A stretch of 10,176 nucleotides of DNA from Actinomycetota bacterium (GTDB lineage Bacteria > Actinomycetota > Acidimicrobiia > Acidimicrobiales > Ilumatobacteraceae). Every line of letters starts with the position of its first letter. The first letter of the stretch is position 1. Positions 1-7,457 of this stretch are shown here, one piece after another. The notes under the pieces were generated by a model, which worked only from the letters and a program-made list of their open reading frames with translations, searched no databases and had not been told where the DNA came from. The position numbers and the translations under genes were made by a program. The stretch covers positions 1-10,176 of the forward strand of contig JAPKZT010000169.1 in NCBI GenBank assembly GCA_026393655.1, read 5' to 3'.

Positions 1-878
1 CCAGCAAGCCAATACTGAAACTCGGTATCCCGAAGGGAAGTTTGGAGTCTGCGACGATTGATTTATTTCGCAGGGCTGGGTTTCAGATCACCGTGAATAG
101 CCGTTCATATTTTCCGGCGATTGATGACCCGAATATTGAGTGCATGTTGATTCGCGCCCAAGAGATGGCCCGATATGTAGAAGATGGAGTTCTCGACGCA
201 GGCTTAACTGGGCAAGACTGGATTTCTGAAAGCGAAGCAAAAGTTGAGTCGGTGGCTGATCTGGTTTATGCCAAACAAAGTTTCGGTCGAGTGCGTTGGG
301 TGCTCGCGGTGCCCGAGTCATCGACTGTGCAGTCTGTGAAAGATCTTGAAGGCAAAGTCATCGCCACCGAATTAGTTCAAACAACACTGCGTTATCTGCA
401 GAAAAATAATGTCAAGGCAAAAGTTGAGTTCAGTTGGGGAGCTACTGAAGTCAAGCCGCCGATTTTGGCTGACGCGATTGTTGAAGTTACTGAAACAGGT
501 TCGTCGTTGCGAGCGAACAATCTGCGCATAGTTGAAACTGTGATTGAGTCAAACACGCAGTTCATAGCCAACACAAAGTCATGGTCAGATCCAGTAAAGC
601 ATCAGCAGATGCTAGACATCAAGATGCTTTTAGAAGGGGCAATTAATGCGATGGGCAAAGTCGGTTTGATGCTCAACGTCGAAAGAAAAAATCTTGATGC
701 GATTCTCGGTGTACTCCCGGCACTAAAGACACCAACGATCTCAAATCTTGCTGATGAAAACTGGTTAGCGCTGAACACAATTCTTGACGAGTCAACAGTA
801 CGAACCATCATCCCGCGGTTGAAAGCAGCCGGCGCACATGGCATCGTCGAATATCCGCTTAACAAGATTGTTGTTTGA
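1..878 (+). CDS. hisG: ATP phosphoribosyltransferase HisG, long form, 5' end outside the window
   Basis: HisG catalyses the first, committed step of histidine synthesis, joining ATP and PRPP to give phosphoribosyl-ATP in the cytoplasm. The reading frame is open from position 3 and already reads LKLGIPKGSLESATIDLF, the typical HisG N-terminus, so the gene starts just left of the window. A TTG at 42 lies inside this motif and is not the start. 291 codons are visible. The PRPP-binding loop is at 462-518 (VEVTETGSSLRANNL). The last ~75 residues form the extra C-terminal regulatory domain (PALKTPTISNL, then LKAAGAHGIVEYPLNK). This marks the long, self-sufficient form, which needs no HisZ partner and is classically inhibited by histidine. 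It heads the visible operon, and its TGA at 876-878 overlaps the hisD ATG by one base. The identity is secure; only the first few residues and the promoter are missing. Confidence 0.95.
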   Translation, partial: SKPILKLGIPKGSLESATIDLFRRAGFQITVNSRSYFPAIDDPNIECMLIRAQEMARYVEDGVLDAGLTGQDWISESEAKVESVADLVYAKQSFGRVRWVLAVPESSTVQSVKDLEGKVIATELVQTTLRYLQKNNVKAKVEFSWGATEVKPPILADAIVEVTETGSSLRANNLRIVETVIESNTQFIANTKSWSDPVKHQQMLDIKMLLEGAINAMGKVGLMLNVERKNLDAILGVLPALKTPTISNLADENWLALNTILDESTVRTIIPRLKAAGAHGIVEYPLNKIVV

Positions 879-2695
879 TGTTACGGATAATTGACATCAA
901 TCAAGCGGGCGAGTTGTTATCTCGAAACAACTCACGACTTGACTCGGCAATTGAAACAGTAAAGCCGATAATTGATGATGTTCGACTTCGGGGTGATGCT
1001 GCGTTATTCGAATACGCCAAAAAGTTTGATGATTTTGATGGCTCTAGTTTTGCAGTCAAAACAGGTGGCAAGCTTTCAGCAGAGTTGTTGAACGCGGTTG
1101 AAGTTGCGGCAACAAATATTCGTGCTTTTTCTCAGTCGCAACTTCCGAGAGATAATTACTTAATATCCGCAGATGGTCGGTCAGTGGGTCAAGTTGTACG
1201 AGCGATTGATTCGGTTGGCGTCTATGTGCCAGCAGGTAGTTATCCACTGATTTCAACATTGATGATGGCGGTCATACCTGCACAAGTTGCAGGAGTTAAA
1301 TCAATCACCGTAGTTTGTCCGAAGCCAAGCAGTGAGATGTTGGCGTTGGCTACGTGGCTCGGTATTGAGTACATCATGCAAATTGGTGGCGCACAGGCAA
1401 TTGCGGCATTGGCATATGGCACTGAGTCGATACCTCGGGTCACACGAATTGTTGGCCCAGGAAATGCATTTGTGGCTGCTGCGAAAAAACTTGTCTCAGC
1501 TGATACTGCGATTGATTTTGTGGCAGGGCCTTCGGAGATTGCGATCGTTGCACAAACGGGAAACCCGAAGTGGATTGCTGCCGACATGTTGGCTCAATGC
1601 GAACACGATGTCAATGCTTCGGCATTACTGCTGACTTGCTCGCGTCAACTCGCTAGTGAAGTGCAACTTGAAGTGGCTGCACAACTTGAGAATCTCTCGA
1701 CACGCAATATTGCCGAGCAATCAATCAACGCGAACAGCGCAGCAGTTATTTGTCCAGATATTGAAACGGCTTTTAGATTTGTTAATTCATTGGCACCCGA
1801 GCATTTATCAATCGAAAATGCTTCTTGGCTAGATCAGGTGCAAAATGCTGGATCGATTTTTATCGGCGAATACAGCACCGAGGCCGCTGGAGATTATGCC
1901 TCTGGGCCAAACCATATTTTGCCAACTTCGGGTCTTGCATCGCTGCGTGGCGGTTTGTCGTCTGCAGATTTTGTAAAAGTTATTTCAGTGCAACAACTTT
2001 CGCCACAAGCACTCAAAAATTTGGCGCCGAGCGTGACTACATTGGCTCGTACCGAAGGTCTTGAGGCCCACGCTCGATCTATTGAAGTTCGTTTGAATTC
2101 TCAAATTGGAAGCGCAGTCGTGAGCGATTCAACGGGATTGCAACCAAATTTGGCTGTTAAGAATATGCGGCCATATTCGCCACCTTCGCAAGGTCGGGCA
2201 GACAAAATGCGTTTAGATTTCAACGAAAATACAGTCGGCTGTTCGCCCCAAGTTATTGATGCGATTTGCAGACTGACTGATTCAAACATGATCAGCATGT
2301 ATCCCGAATACTCGCAAGCACAAAATAAGATTGCAAAACATTTTGGTGTCAACACTGAACAGATGGTTTTCACCAATGGCACCGATGAAGCAATCTCATT
2401 ATTGGTGAATACATTTATTGAGCCAGGTGGCGAGTTGATAGTTATGCACCCGTCTTATGCGATGTACCGTTTTTATGGTGAGTTGGGAAGCGCCAAAATT
2501 GTTGAAGTTGATTATGACGTAAAACAACGGTTGGTGTTTGACCTTGAAAAACTTTTGGCGAAAATAAATCAGAATACTGCGGCAATATTTTTGGCCAACC
2601 CAAATAATCCAACTGGAACTGCTATCTCACGAGATGAAATTATTAAAATTCTTAACGCTGCGCCTCATTCAGTCGTCTTAATTGACTGGACTTGA
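878..2695 (+). CDS. hisD: Histidinol dehydrogenase HisD, fused in frame to the N-terminal half of HisC
   Basis: HisD oxidises L-histidinol to L-histidine in two NAD-dependent, zinc-assisted steps. I chose the ATG at 878, which overlaps the hisG stop (TGATG); a TTG at 875 is the alternative. Counting from the ATG, residues 1 to about 408 are a complete HisD. The zinc-ligand pair is QCEH (Gln240, His243), the catalytic pair is PEH (Glu308, His309), Asp339 lies in GDYASGPNH and His398 in GLEAHARS. A HisD should stop soon after VRL near 2095. This one instead runs through a short linker (NSQIGSAVVSDSTG) into HisC (PYSPPSQGRADKMRLDFNEN) and ends at a TGA at 2693-2695 inside the aminotransferase. 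HisD itself looks intact and probably active. The 605-residue total and the C-terminal half-HisC are abnormal. The fusion could be native, or a stop between the genes may have been lost recently. Confidence 0.9.
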   Translation: MLRIIDINQAGELLSRNNSRLDSAIETVKPIIDDVRLRGDAALFEYAKKFDDFDGSSFAVKTGGKLSAELLNAVEVAATNIRAFSQSQLPRDNYLISADGRSVGQVVRAIDSVGVYVPAGSYPLISTLMMAVIPAQVAGVKSITVVCPKPSSEMLALATWLGIEYIMQIGGAQAIAALAYGTESIPRVTRIVGPGNAFVAAAKKLVSADTAIDFVAGPSEIAIVAQTGNPKWIAADMLAQCEHDVNASALLLTCSRQLASEVQLEVAAQLENLSTRNIAEQSINANSAAVICPDIETAFRFVNSLAPEHLSIENASWLDQVQNAGSIFIGEYSTEAAGDYASGPNHILPTSGLASLRGGLSSADFVKVISVQQLSPQALKNLAPSVTTLARTEGLEAHARSIEVRLNSQIGSAVVSDSTGLQPNLAVKNMRPYSPPSQGRADKMRLDFNENTVGCSPQVIDAICRLTDSNMISMYPEYSQAQNKIAKHFGVNTEQMVFTNGTDEAISLLVNTFIEPGGELIVMHPSYAMYRFYGELGSAKIVEVDYDVKQRLVFDLEKLLAKINQNTAAIFLANPNNPTGTAISRDEIIKILNAAPHSVVLIDWT

Positions 2696-3150
2696 TAAAT
2701 GAATATACGAATCTTGTTGTGAGTCGGACATTTTCTAAGGCTTATGGCATGGCTGGTATTCGGTTTGGTTGTATGTTCTCAAAATCTGAGAACATCGCGT
2801 GGGTTCGAAAAGCTCAATCGCCTTACAGTGTTAACGCGGTGGCTGTAGTGGCGGCATGTACTGCGATCGAAGATAATGCGTATTTGGCTAGTTACGTATC
2901 CGAAGTGCGAGAGTGTCGAAACTTTGTTGAAGCAGAGTTTGATCGTCTCGGTATCAAATATTTTAAGAGCAGTGGCAATTTTTTGTTGTTTGATGTCGGC
3001 GATAGGGCAAAAGAGATCCGAGATCAACTTGCGTTAAGTCGAGTGCTAATTCGTGATCGCAGCTATGAAATTTCGGGATGCTTGCGTGTGACGATCGGAA
3101 CTAAGAAACAAATGTCAGTGTTCATTCAAGAGTTAGAGAGGGTGTTATGA
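2120..3150 (+). pseudogene. hisC: Histidinol-phosphate aminotransferase HisC, frameshifted with missing codons
   Basis: HisC is a PLP-dependent class I/II aminotransferase that converts imidazole-acetol phosphate to histidinol phosphate with glutamate as donor. The N-terminal half, in the hisD frame, carries LDFNENTVGCSP, TNGTDEAIS, HPSYAMYRFYGE and NPNNPTGT. The C-terminal half continues in another frame from about 2686 with LINEYTNLVVSRTFSKAYG, including the PLP lysine at 2737-2739, and ends properly at 3150. At the join the first frame reads VVLID and then Trp-Thr-stop. The conserved Glu-Ala-Tyr and following residues are absent, roughly 8-14 codons by comparison with remembered HisC proteins. 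The tyrosine that contacts the PLP O3' is therefore lost, while the preceding Asp remains. If hisC has its own start, GTG 2120 with GGAAG at 2108-2112 is the best candidate; otherwise it is made only as a HisD fusion. It is probably inactive, or the sequence carries an assembly error. Confidence 0.8.
2692..3150 (+). CDS. C-terminal half of HisC as a separate reading frame
   Basis: This is the downstream fragment of the interrupted hisC. It begins with a TTG that overlaps the upstream TGA as TTGA, the same 4-base stop/start geometry used elsewhere in this operon, so re-initiation is conceivable. The 152 residues hold the PLP-binding lysine (SRTFSKAYG, Lys16), the phosphate-contact arginine (GIRFG) and the small C-terminal domain ending in QELERVL. 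The product could not form a whole active site alone. No good ribosome-binding site precedes the TTG. I read it as the tail of a broken gene rather than an independent protein. Its own stop overlaps the hisB ATG (ATGA, 3147-3150). Confidence 0.5.
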   Translation: MINEYTNLVVSRTFSKAYGMAGIRFGCMFSKSENIAWVRKAQSPYSVNAVAVVAACTAIEDNAYLASYVSEVRECRNFVEAEFDRLGIKYFKSSGNFLLFDVGDRAKEIRDQLALSRVLIRDRSYEISGCLRVTIGTKKQMSVFIQELERVL

Positions 3151-3734
3151 GAAAAGCAACGATTAAACGCGTAACGAAAGAAACAAGTATTTCTGTGCAG
3201 CTGACTATCGAAGGTAAAGGACGATACGAAATCTCTACTGGAATCAGATTTTTTGACCACATGCTTGAACTGTTCGCAAAGCACGGTGGTTTTGATCTCA
3301 AGGTCACTGCTAAGGGCGATCTGGATATTGACCAGCATCACACGGTCGAAGACGTGGGTATCGCGATTGGTCAGGCTTTCGCCAAGGCATTGGGCAAAAA
3401 GACCGGCATCAATCGTGCTGGCTATTTCGTCTTGCCGATGGACGAAACTTTGGCAGTAGTCGCAGTAGATCTGAGTGGAAGACCGGCGTTGATTTATAGC
3501 GATTTGATTCGTACTCGTCTAGTTGGAGATTTGCAAACAGAACTAATCCACGACTTCTTTGGTGGGTTCGTCAATAATGCAGGTGCAAACTTGCATGCCA
3601 AGGTGCTTTATGGCCGTTCAACCCACCACAAGGTTGAAGCAATTTTCAAGTGTTTTGCACGAGCAATGCGTTACGCCTGCTCAACTGACATGCGACTAAA
3701 AGATCAATTGCCAAGTACAAAAGGTTTGTTGTGA
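3147..3734 (+). CDS. hisB: Imidazoleglycerol-phosphate dehydratase HisB (monofunctional)
   Basis: HisB removes water from imidazoleglycerol phosphate to give imidazole-acetol phosphate, the substrate of HisC. At 195 residues it is the usual length of a monofunctional dehydratase, with no fused histidinol-phosphatase domain. The manganese-binding and catalytic histidine motifs are present: FFDHMLELFAKHGGFDL (His38, His46), DQHHTVEDVG (His64, His65, Glu68), ELIHDFFGGF (His135), and NLHAKVLYGRSTHHKVEA (His150, His160, His161). The ATG at 3147 overlaps the hisC stop. It has the best ribosome-binding site of the operon, a purine run GAGAGGG at about 3135-3141. This may keep hisB and the genes below it translated even though hisC is disrupted. 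I see no defect in the gene. Confidence 0.96.
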   Translation: MRKATIKRVTKETSISVQLTIEGKGRYEISTGIRFFDHMLELFAKHGGFDLKVTAKGDLDIDQHHTVEDVGIAIGQAFAKALGKKTGINRAGYFVLPMDETLAVVAVDLSGRPALIYSDLIRTRLVGDLQTELIHDFFGGFVNNAGANLHAKVLYGRSTHHKVEAIFKCFARAMRYACSTDMRLKDQLPSTKGLL

Positions 3735-4342
3735 TTTGTGTCGTTGATTACGGTGCTGGAAACTTGCGTTCGGTAACAAACGTATTAGAAGTAATTGGCG
3801 CTGAATATAAGTTAGTAAGTGACGAGGCAGCAATTCGTGCGGCTAGCAAAATTGTGCTGCCAGGTGTTGGTCATTTTGGTCAACTCGCAACTGCCCTTGA
3901 TCAACTAAAAATTCGTCAAGCACTGATTGACCAAATCAAAAATGGAGTGGCCTATTTAGGAATTTGTCTTGGGATGCAGGTTCTGTTCGCTGATAGTCAC
4001 GAGGCACCAACCGCAAGTGGTCTGGGTATTTTGTCTGGCAGTGTTCGTAAGTTTGAATCTGCTGATCGCAGTGTGCACATGGGGTGGAACACGCTTGAGG
4101 CCGCAGCGCCGTCGCGACTTGTTAAGCCATTGCCAACTGATTCGCCTAGCGATGGTGAACTCTTTGCATATTATGCGCATAGTTTTTTTTGTCCAGTTGT
4201 TGATCAAACCGTGATGACGACAAGTTATGGCGATCAATTTTCGGCAGTGATTGAGTTTGAAAATATTTATGGGGTGCAATTTCACCCAGAGAAGTCTGGG
4301 GATTTCGGTCGGCGCGTAATGCAGAATTTTGTTGGTATTTAA
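3731..4342 (+). CDS. hisH: Imidazole glycerol phosphate synthase, glutaminase subunit HisH
   Basis: HisH is the class I glutamine amidotransferase of the IGP synthase complex. It hydrolyses glutamine and passes ammonia through the barrel of its partner HisF. The 203-residue protein starts VVDYGAGNLRSV and has the nucleophile in YLGICLGMQ (Cys79). The other two triad members lie in YGVQFHPEKS (His185, Glu187). The oxyanion-region loop reads PGVGHFGQ, where many relatives have GAF. The start is a GTG overlapping the hisB stop (GTGA, 3731-3734), with AAAGG about 6 bases upstream. A run of eight T at 4183-4190 lies inside the gene, but the frame is intact across it (AHSFFCPVV). The partner hisF follows directly, as expected for a two-subunit complex. 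Confidence 0.96.
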   Translation: MICVVDYGAGNLRSVTNVLEVIGAEYKLVSDEAAIRAASKIVLPGVGHFGQLATALDQLKIRQALIDQIKNGVAYLGICLGMQVLFADSHEAPTASGLGILSGSVRKFESADRSVHMGWNTLEAAAPSRLVKPLPTDSPSDGELFAYYAHSFFCPVVDQTVMTTSYGDQFSAVIEFENIYGVQFHPEKSGDFGRRVMQNFVGI

Positions 4343-5092
4343 GTGTTGGCCAAACGAATAATCGCATGTCTTGACGTTGCAGATGGTCGTGTTGTTAAAG
4401 GTGTGAATTTTCTTGAATTGCGTGATGCAGGTGACCCCGTTGAACTTGCCGCGCGATACAACGCCGAAGGAGTTGACGAACTCGTATTTCTTGATGTTGC
4501 AGCGACGAATGAAAATCGCAACACGATGGTTGCTGTAATCGCAAGAACGGCCCGCGAAGTATTTATTCCACTGACAGTTGGTGGAGGAATTCGAACCGTA
4601 GACGACGCCCGAGAAGTTTTACACGCTGGGGCTGACAAGGTCAGCGTCAACAGCGCAGCCGTTTGGCGACCTGAATTGATTTGCGAACTAAGTCAAGAAT
4701 TCGGATCGCAGGCTGTGGTCTTGGCGATAGACGCTCGCCGTGACGATCAGATCTGGCGAGTGTTTACAAAGGGAGGTCGCCAAGCAGAGCAACTCAATGC
4801 AATTGAATGGGCGCAACAAGGCGAGCGTCTCGGCGCGGGTGAGATTTTGTTGACGTCAATGGATACCGATGGCGTGCAAAATGGTTTCGATCAATTGTTA
4901 ACTAAGGCAGTTCGCGATGCTGTGAATATCCCGGTGATTGCGTCGGGGGGAGCAGGAAAAGTTGAACACTTTGCTGAGATACTTCAAAACGCAGATGCTG
5001 CACTTGCCGCCTCAGTATTTCATTTCGGAACTTTAAAAATAAGTGATGTAAAAGAATGTGTCGAGCAGGCAAAGTTTGTGGTGCGACGATGA
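4343..5092 (+). CDS. hisF: Imidazole glycerol phosphate synthase, cyclase subunit HisF
   Basis: HisF is a TIM-barrel cyclase. It uses ammonia from HisH to turn PRFAR into imidazoleglycerol phosphate and AICAR, the latter feeding back into purine synthesis. All signature segments are in place over 249 residues: RIIACLDVADGRVVKGVNF with catalytic Asp11, LTVGGGIRT as phosphate-binding loop, KVSVNSAA, AIDAR with catalytic Asp130, SMDTDGVQNGFD, and IASGGAG. The start is GTG at 4343, immediately after the hisH TAA with no gap, and its ribosome-binding site is poor, so it probably depends on coupling to hisH. In many bacteria hisA comes between hisH and hisF; here hisF precedes hisA. Confidence 0.96.
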   Translation: MLAKRIIACLDVADGRVVKGVNFLELRDAGDPVELAARYNAEGVDELVFLDVAATNENRNTMVAVIARTAREVFIPLTVGGGIRTVDDAREVLHAGADKVSVNSAAVWRPELICELSQEFGSQAVVLAIDARRDDQIWRVFTKGGRQAEQLNAIEWAQQGERLGAGEILLTSMDTDGVQNGFDQLLTKAVRDAVNIPVIASGGAGKVEHFAEILQNADAALAASVFHFGTLKISDVKECVEQAKFVVRR

Positions 5093-5793
5093 GTGACTTG
5101 CGCAAGCCAATTGTCGTGCCGTGCATTGATATTCAGGATGGAAAAGTCGTGCAGTTGGTGCAGGGTAGAACTAAAGCTCTTGAAGGTCCTGATCCATTTG
5201 AAATGCTCGAGCGGTTTGCAGGTTTTGATGAAATTCAAGTTATTGATCTGGATGCCGCAATGGGTGTCGGCGATAACGCACCGATTATTGAGATGCTGGC
5301 AAGTCGAGCAAAGTGTCGGGTCGGTGGCGGTGTGCGCACACCTGAGCGTGCAGCGCAGTTGTTAGATCTTGGAGCACATCGCGTGATCGTTGGAACGGCG
5401 GCGTTTACTCCTGCATATTCAAAGATCGTTGAACGAGTTAAAGCGCGAAATATTCTGGTTGCACTTGATTCTCTTGCTGGCAAAGTTGTCGTAGATGGTT
5501 GGACTACCACATTAAACACGACTGCACAAGAATCGTTGGCTCAATTTTCGCAATTATGCAGCGGCTTTTTATGTACATATGTTGACAAGGAAGGAATGAT
5601 GCAGGGCACTGACTTGGATTGGTTTACGCAATTGCGCGCTGCAACAGATCTTGAAATTACTGCTGCAGGTGGGATCACAACTCTTGATGATGTTCGTGCA
5701 TTGATGGCGATGAACATTGATGTAGCGATCGGCATGGCGATTTACACCGGCGGGCTATCACTCGCTGAGCTTTTGACGCTTAGTACGAATTAG
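5089..5793 (+). CDS. hisA: ProFAR isomerase HisA, divergent
   Basis: HisA is a TIM-barrel isomerase that opens the ribose of ProFAR in an Amadori rearrangement to give PRFAR, the substrate of HisF. I place the start at ATG 5089, which overlaps the hisF stop (ATGA). An in-frame TTG at 5056 lies inside hisF and adds residues without HisA character. The 234 residues show VVPCIDIQDGKVVQLVQG with the catalytic Asp14, RVGGGVRT, ALDS with Asp127 as the second catalytic acid, and TAAGGITTLDDV as phosphate-binding loop. The segment usually reading like T-D-I-x-R-D-G is replaced by TYVDKEGMMQG, and the last loop reads AIGMAIYTGG, so this is a divergent HisA. I see no clear sign that it is the dual-function PriA of actinobacteria. 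It is the last his gene here. Confidence 0.9.
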   Translation: MSDLRKPIVVPCIDIQDGKVVQLVQGRTKALEGPDPFEMLERFAGFDEIQVIDLDAAMGVGDNAPIIEMLASRAKCRVGGGVRTPERAAQLLDLGAHRVIVGTAAFTPAYSKIVERVKARNILVALDSLAGKVVVDGWTTTLNTTAQESLAQFSQLCSGFLCTYVDKEGMMQGTDLDWFTQLRAATDLEITAAGGITTLDDVRALMAMNIDVAIGMAIYTGGLSLAELLTLSTN

Positions 5794-5848
5794 TTAGGAC
5801 CATGCTTTAGTTTGTTAAACGACTAGCAACTATGTAAGCATCAACTCT

Positions 5849-7087
5849 GTGAGTTCGACGTTGCCGACACGTGGAATTCGACCAGGCGAACTTCTCGCAA
5901 TCCGACCGTTTCGCTTGTTGTGGATAAACAGTTTTCTGTTCATACTTGTGCAGAGCACACAACGCTTTGCATTTGTCTGGCTCGCACTTGAATTAGGCGC
6001 AAAGTCAGACATCAGTGGACTGATTCTTTTCGTCATGGGAATTCCGGTGCTATTAATTTCGCTACCGATAGGTGTGATGAGTGATCACATGAATCGGCGC
6101 ACACTACTAATGGTCAGTCAACTTGGTGCGTTGGCAATCACAACTGTGATTGCAGTGATGGTGACGGCTCAGCAGATGACAATCAACTGGGCGATCATCG
6201 GATCATTTATTGCCGGTATCTTTATCGCCATCGGTTCGCCAGTGCGATCGGCGATTGTTCCAACTGTTGTGCCGCGAGACAAACTTGTCGGCGCTATTGC
6301 GGTCAATACAATCGGCAACAATCTTGGGCTAATGATTGGTCCTGCCGTGGCTGGTCCAGCGATTGCGATTTGGGGGATTGAAGGCGCATTTTGGATTCAG
6401 GCACTGTTAAATCTTTTTGGGTTTTTTGCATTGATCAAGTTGCAACTTCCAGCGAGTCTGAATACACATCGTCGACGCCTGCGTGAAGAAATATTTGGTG
6501 GGCTGAATTTTATTCGCGGACACGCAGAAGTTCGATCGTTTTATGTCTTACTGAGTGGTTCAATTTTATTTATGATGGCGCCGTGGATCGTTCTTGGTCC
6601 ACAAATTGCCAAAGAACAAGCGGGGGCGACGGGTAGCCAGACGACATATATGTTTGCGATGCTTGGCGTGGGTCAATTCGTTACTTCAATTGCAATTTTG
6701 CGTTACAACCACAAAATGGTGCAAAAAGGAATGTGGTTTATGTGTGGCTTATGTTGGGGAGGAACAGTGCAAATCGTGCTCGGTCAGTCGAGTTCAATCT
6801 TGATGATGAGTGTGCTGTTGTTCGCGTGGGGAATGGGCGGTGGTTTTTATATGAACTTGAGTCAGACATTGATTCAGAACAACACACCACCACAAGTAAT
6901 GGGGCGAGTTATGGCGGTGCACTCACTAATAATGTCAGGGCTTGCGCCGCTTGGTGCCCTAATTATTGGAGTGATTGCGCGTCGAGTTGATTCTGCTCCG
7001 TTGACATTTTCAGTTACTGGTTTGCTAATGCTCGTGACAGCAGTTTATTTCTTGGTCGTTAAGAAAAATCTACGGGCAATGTCGTAA
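5849..7087 (+). CDS. Major facilitator superfamily transporter, exporter-like (MFS_3 type)
   Basis: This is a 412-residue integral membrane protein with about 12 hydrophobic segments, at roughly residues 21-45, 56-77, 89-108, 112-131, 157-175, 178-199, 231-250, 266-285, 295-312, 316-335, 356-377 and 384-404. A basic cytoplasmic loop lies between the two halves (THRRRLREE, about 206-214). The loop between helices 2 and 3 carries the MFS motif A form GVMSDHMNRR (75-84). The second half has GRVMAVHSLIMSGLAPLGALI, typical of the MFS_3/EntS-like group of drug and siderophore exporters. The substrate cannot be inferred. The start is GTG at 5849, 55 bases after hisA, with no clear ribosome-binding site. 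The gene may be read through from the his operon or have its own promoter. A cupin gene follows 10 bases downstream and is probably co-transcribed. Confidence 0.85.
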   Translation: MSSTLPTRGIRPGELLAIRPFRLLWINSFLFILVQSTQRFAFVWLALELGAKSDISGLILFVMGIPVLLISLPIGVMSDHMNRRTLLMVSQLGALAITTVIAVMVTAQQMTINWAIIGSFIAGIFIAIGSPVRSAIVPTVVPRDKLVGAIAVNTIGNNLGLMIGPAVAGPAIAIWGIEGAFWIQALLNLFGFFALIKLQLPASLNTHRRRLREEIFGGLNFIRGHAEVRSFYVLLSGSILFMMAPWIVLGPQIAKEQAGATGSQTTYMFAMLGVGQFVTSIAILRYNHKMVQKGMWFMCGLCWGGTVQIVLGQSSSILMMSVLLFAWGMGGGFYMNLSQTLIQNNTPPQVMGRVMAVHSLIMSGLAPLGALIIGVIARRVDSAPLTFSVTGLLMLVTAVYFLVVKKNLRAMS

Positions 7088-7097
7088 ACTATTGTTT

Positions 7098-7457
7098 ATG
7101 ACAATTTCATTTAGAGCAGGCGAAATTCCGGCGGCAGAACTTGCTGCTAAACCACTTGGTCAACCATCGGCAGAGCCGTTGACTGGCGAGATCATGACAC
7201 GTGCAAAAGTTTTTCTCGACAACGAAACCGTCACTGCTGGCACTTGGGAGTGTGAACCTGGCGAATCTCGCTGGGAGTTCACCACACGAGGCGAAGTTAT
7301 TTATGTTTTGTCGGGCCGAATGACGGTGCATGAAGATGGCGGCGATGCTGTCGAACTTACTGCTGGTTCGAGTTGCATCTTTCCAATTGGCTGGAAGGGC
7401 AAGTGGACCGTTCACGAAACTTTGCGCAAAGTATTCGTTGTTTACCGAACTAACTAG
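7098..7457 (+). CDS. Small cupin-domain protein (Cupin_3 / DUF861-like)
   Basis: This 119-residue single-domain protein has the pattern of the Cupin_3 family, the fold also found in (S)-ureidoglycine aminohydrolase. GTWECEPGESRWEF is followed by GEVIYVLSGRMTVHEDGG (first cupin motif, about 65-82). ELTAGSSCIFPIGWKGKWTVHE (about 86-107) and a final RKVFVVY strand follow. Stand-alone members of this size are common and mostly have no assigned reaction. I do not infer one. The classic His-x-His metal set of cupin motif 1 is not evident, so metal binding is uncertain. I chose ATG 7098 over TTG 7092 because the homology-like region needs nothing further upstream. No ribosome-binding site is obvious, and coupling to the MFS gene 10 bases upstream is likely. 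Confidence 0.8.
   Translation: MTISFRAGEIPAAELAAKPLGQPSAEPLTGEIMTRAKVFLDNETVTAGTWECEPGESRWEFTTRGEVIYVLSGRMTVHEDGGDAVELTAGSSCIFPIGWKGKWTVHETLRKVFVVYRTN

Noticed and set aside
42..878. hisG start at TTG 42
   Set aside because: The frame is open to position 3 and the codons before 42 encode the conserved LKLGIPKG N-terminus, so the gene starts outside the window.
1240..1587. Reverse-strand open frame of 115 codons inside hisD
   Set aside because: It is antisense to a conserved part of hisD, has no recognisable domain, and is the kind of shadow frame expected opposite a coding region.
2683..2697. Programmed ribosomal frameshift in hisC
   Set aside because: There is no slippery heptamer at the junction, and simple slippage would not restore the missing Glu-Ala-Tyr segment.
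4183..4190. Run of eight T as a terminator tail or frameshift site
   Set aside because: It lies inside hisH, has no stem before it, and the HisH frame is correct on both sides.
5056..5088. Upstream TTG start for hisA
   Set aside because: The extra residues lie within hisF and do not look like HisA. ATG 5089 overlaps the hisF stop in the usual ATGA form and begins just before the conserved first strand.
5794..5848. Terminator for the his operon and promoter for the MFS gene
   Set aside because: GTTTGTTAAAC (5810-5820) gives only a 4-pair stem. TATGTA at 5831 is a plausible -10, but no acceptable -35 lies at the right distance. Neither is strong enough to annotate.
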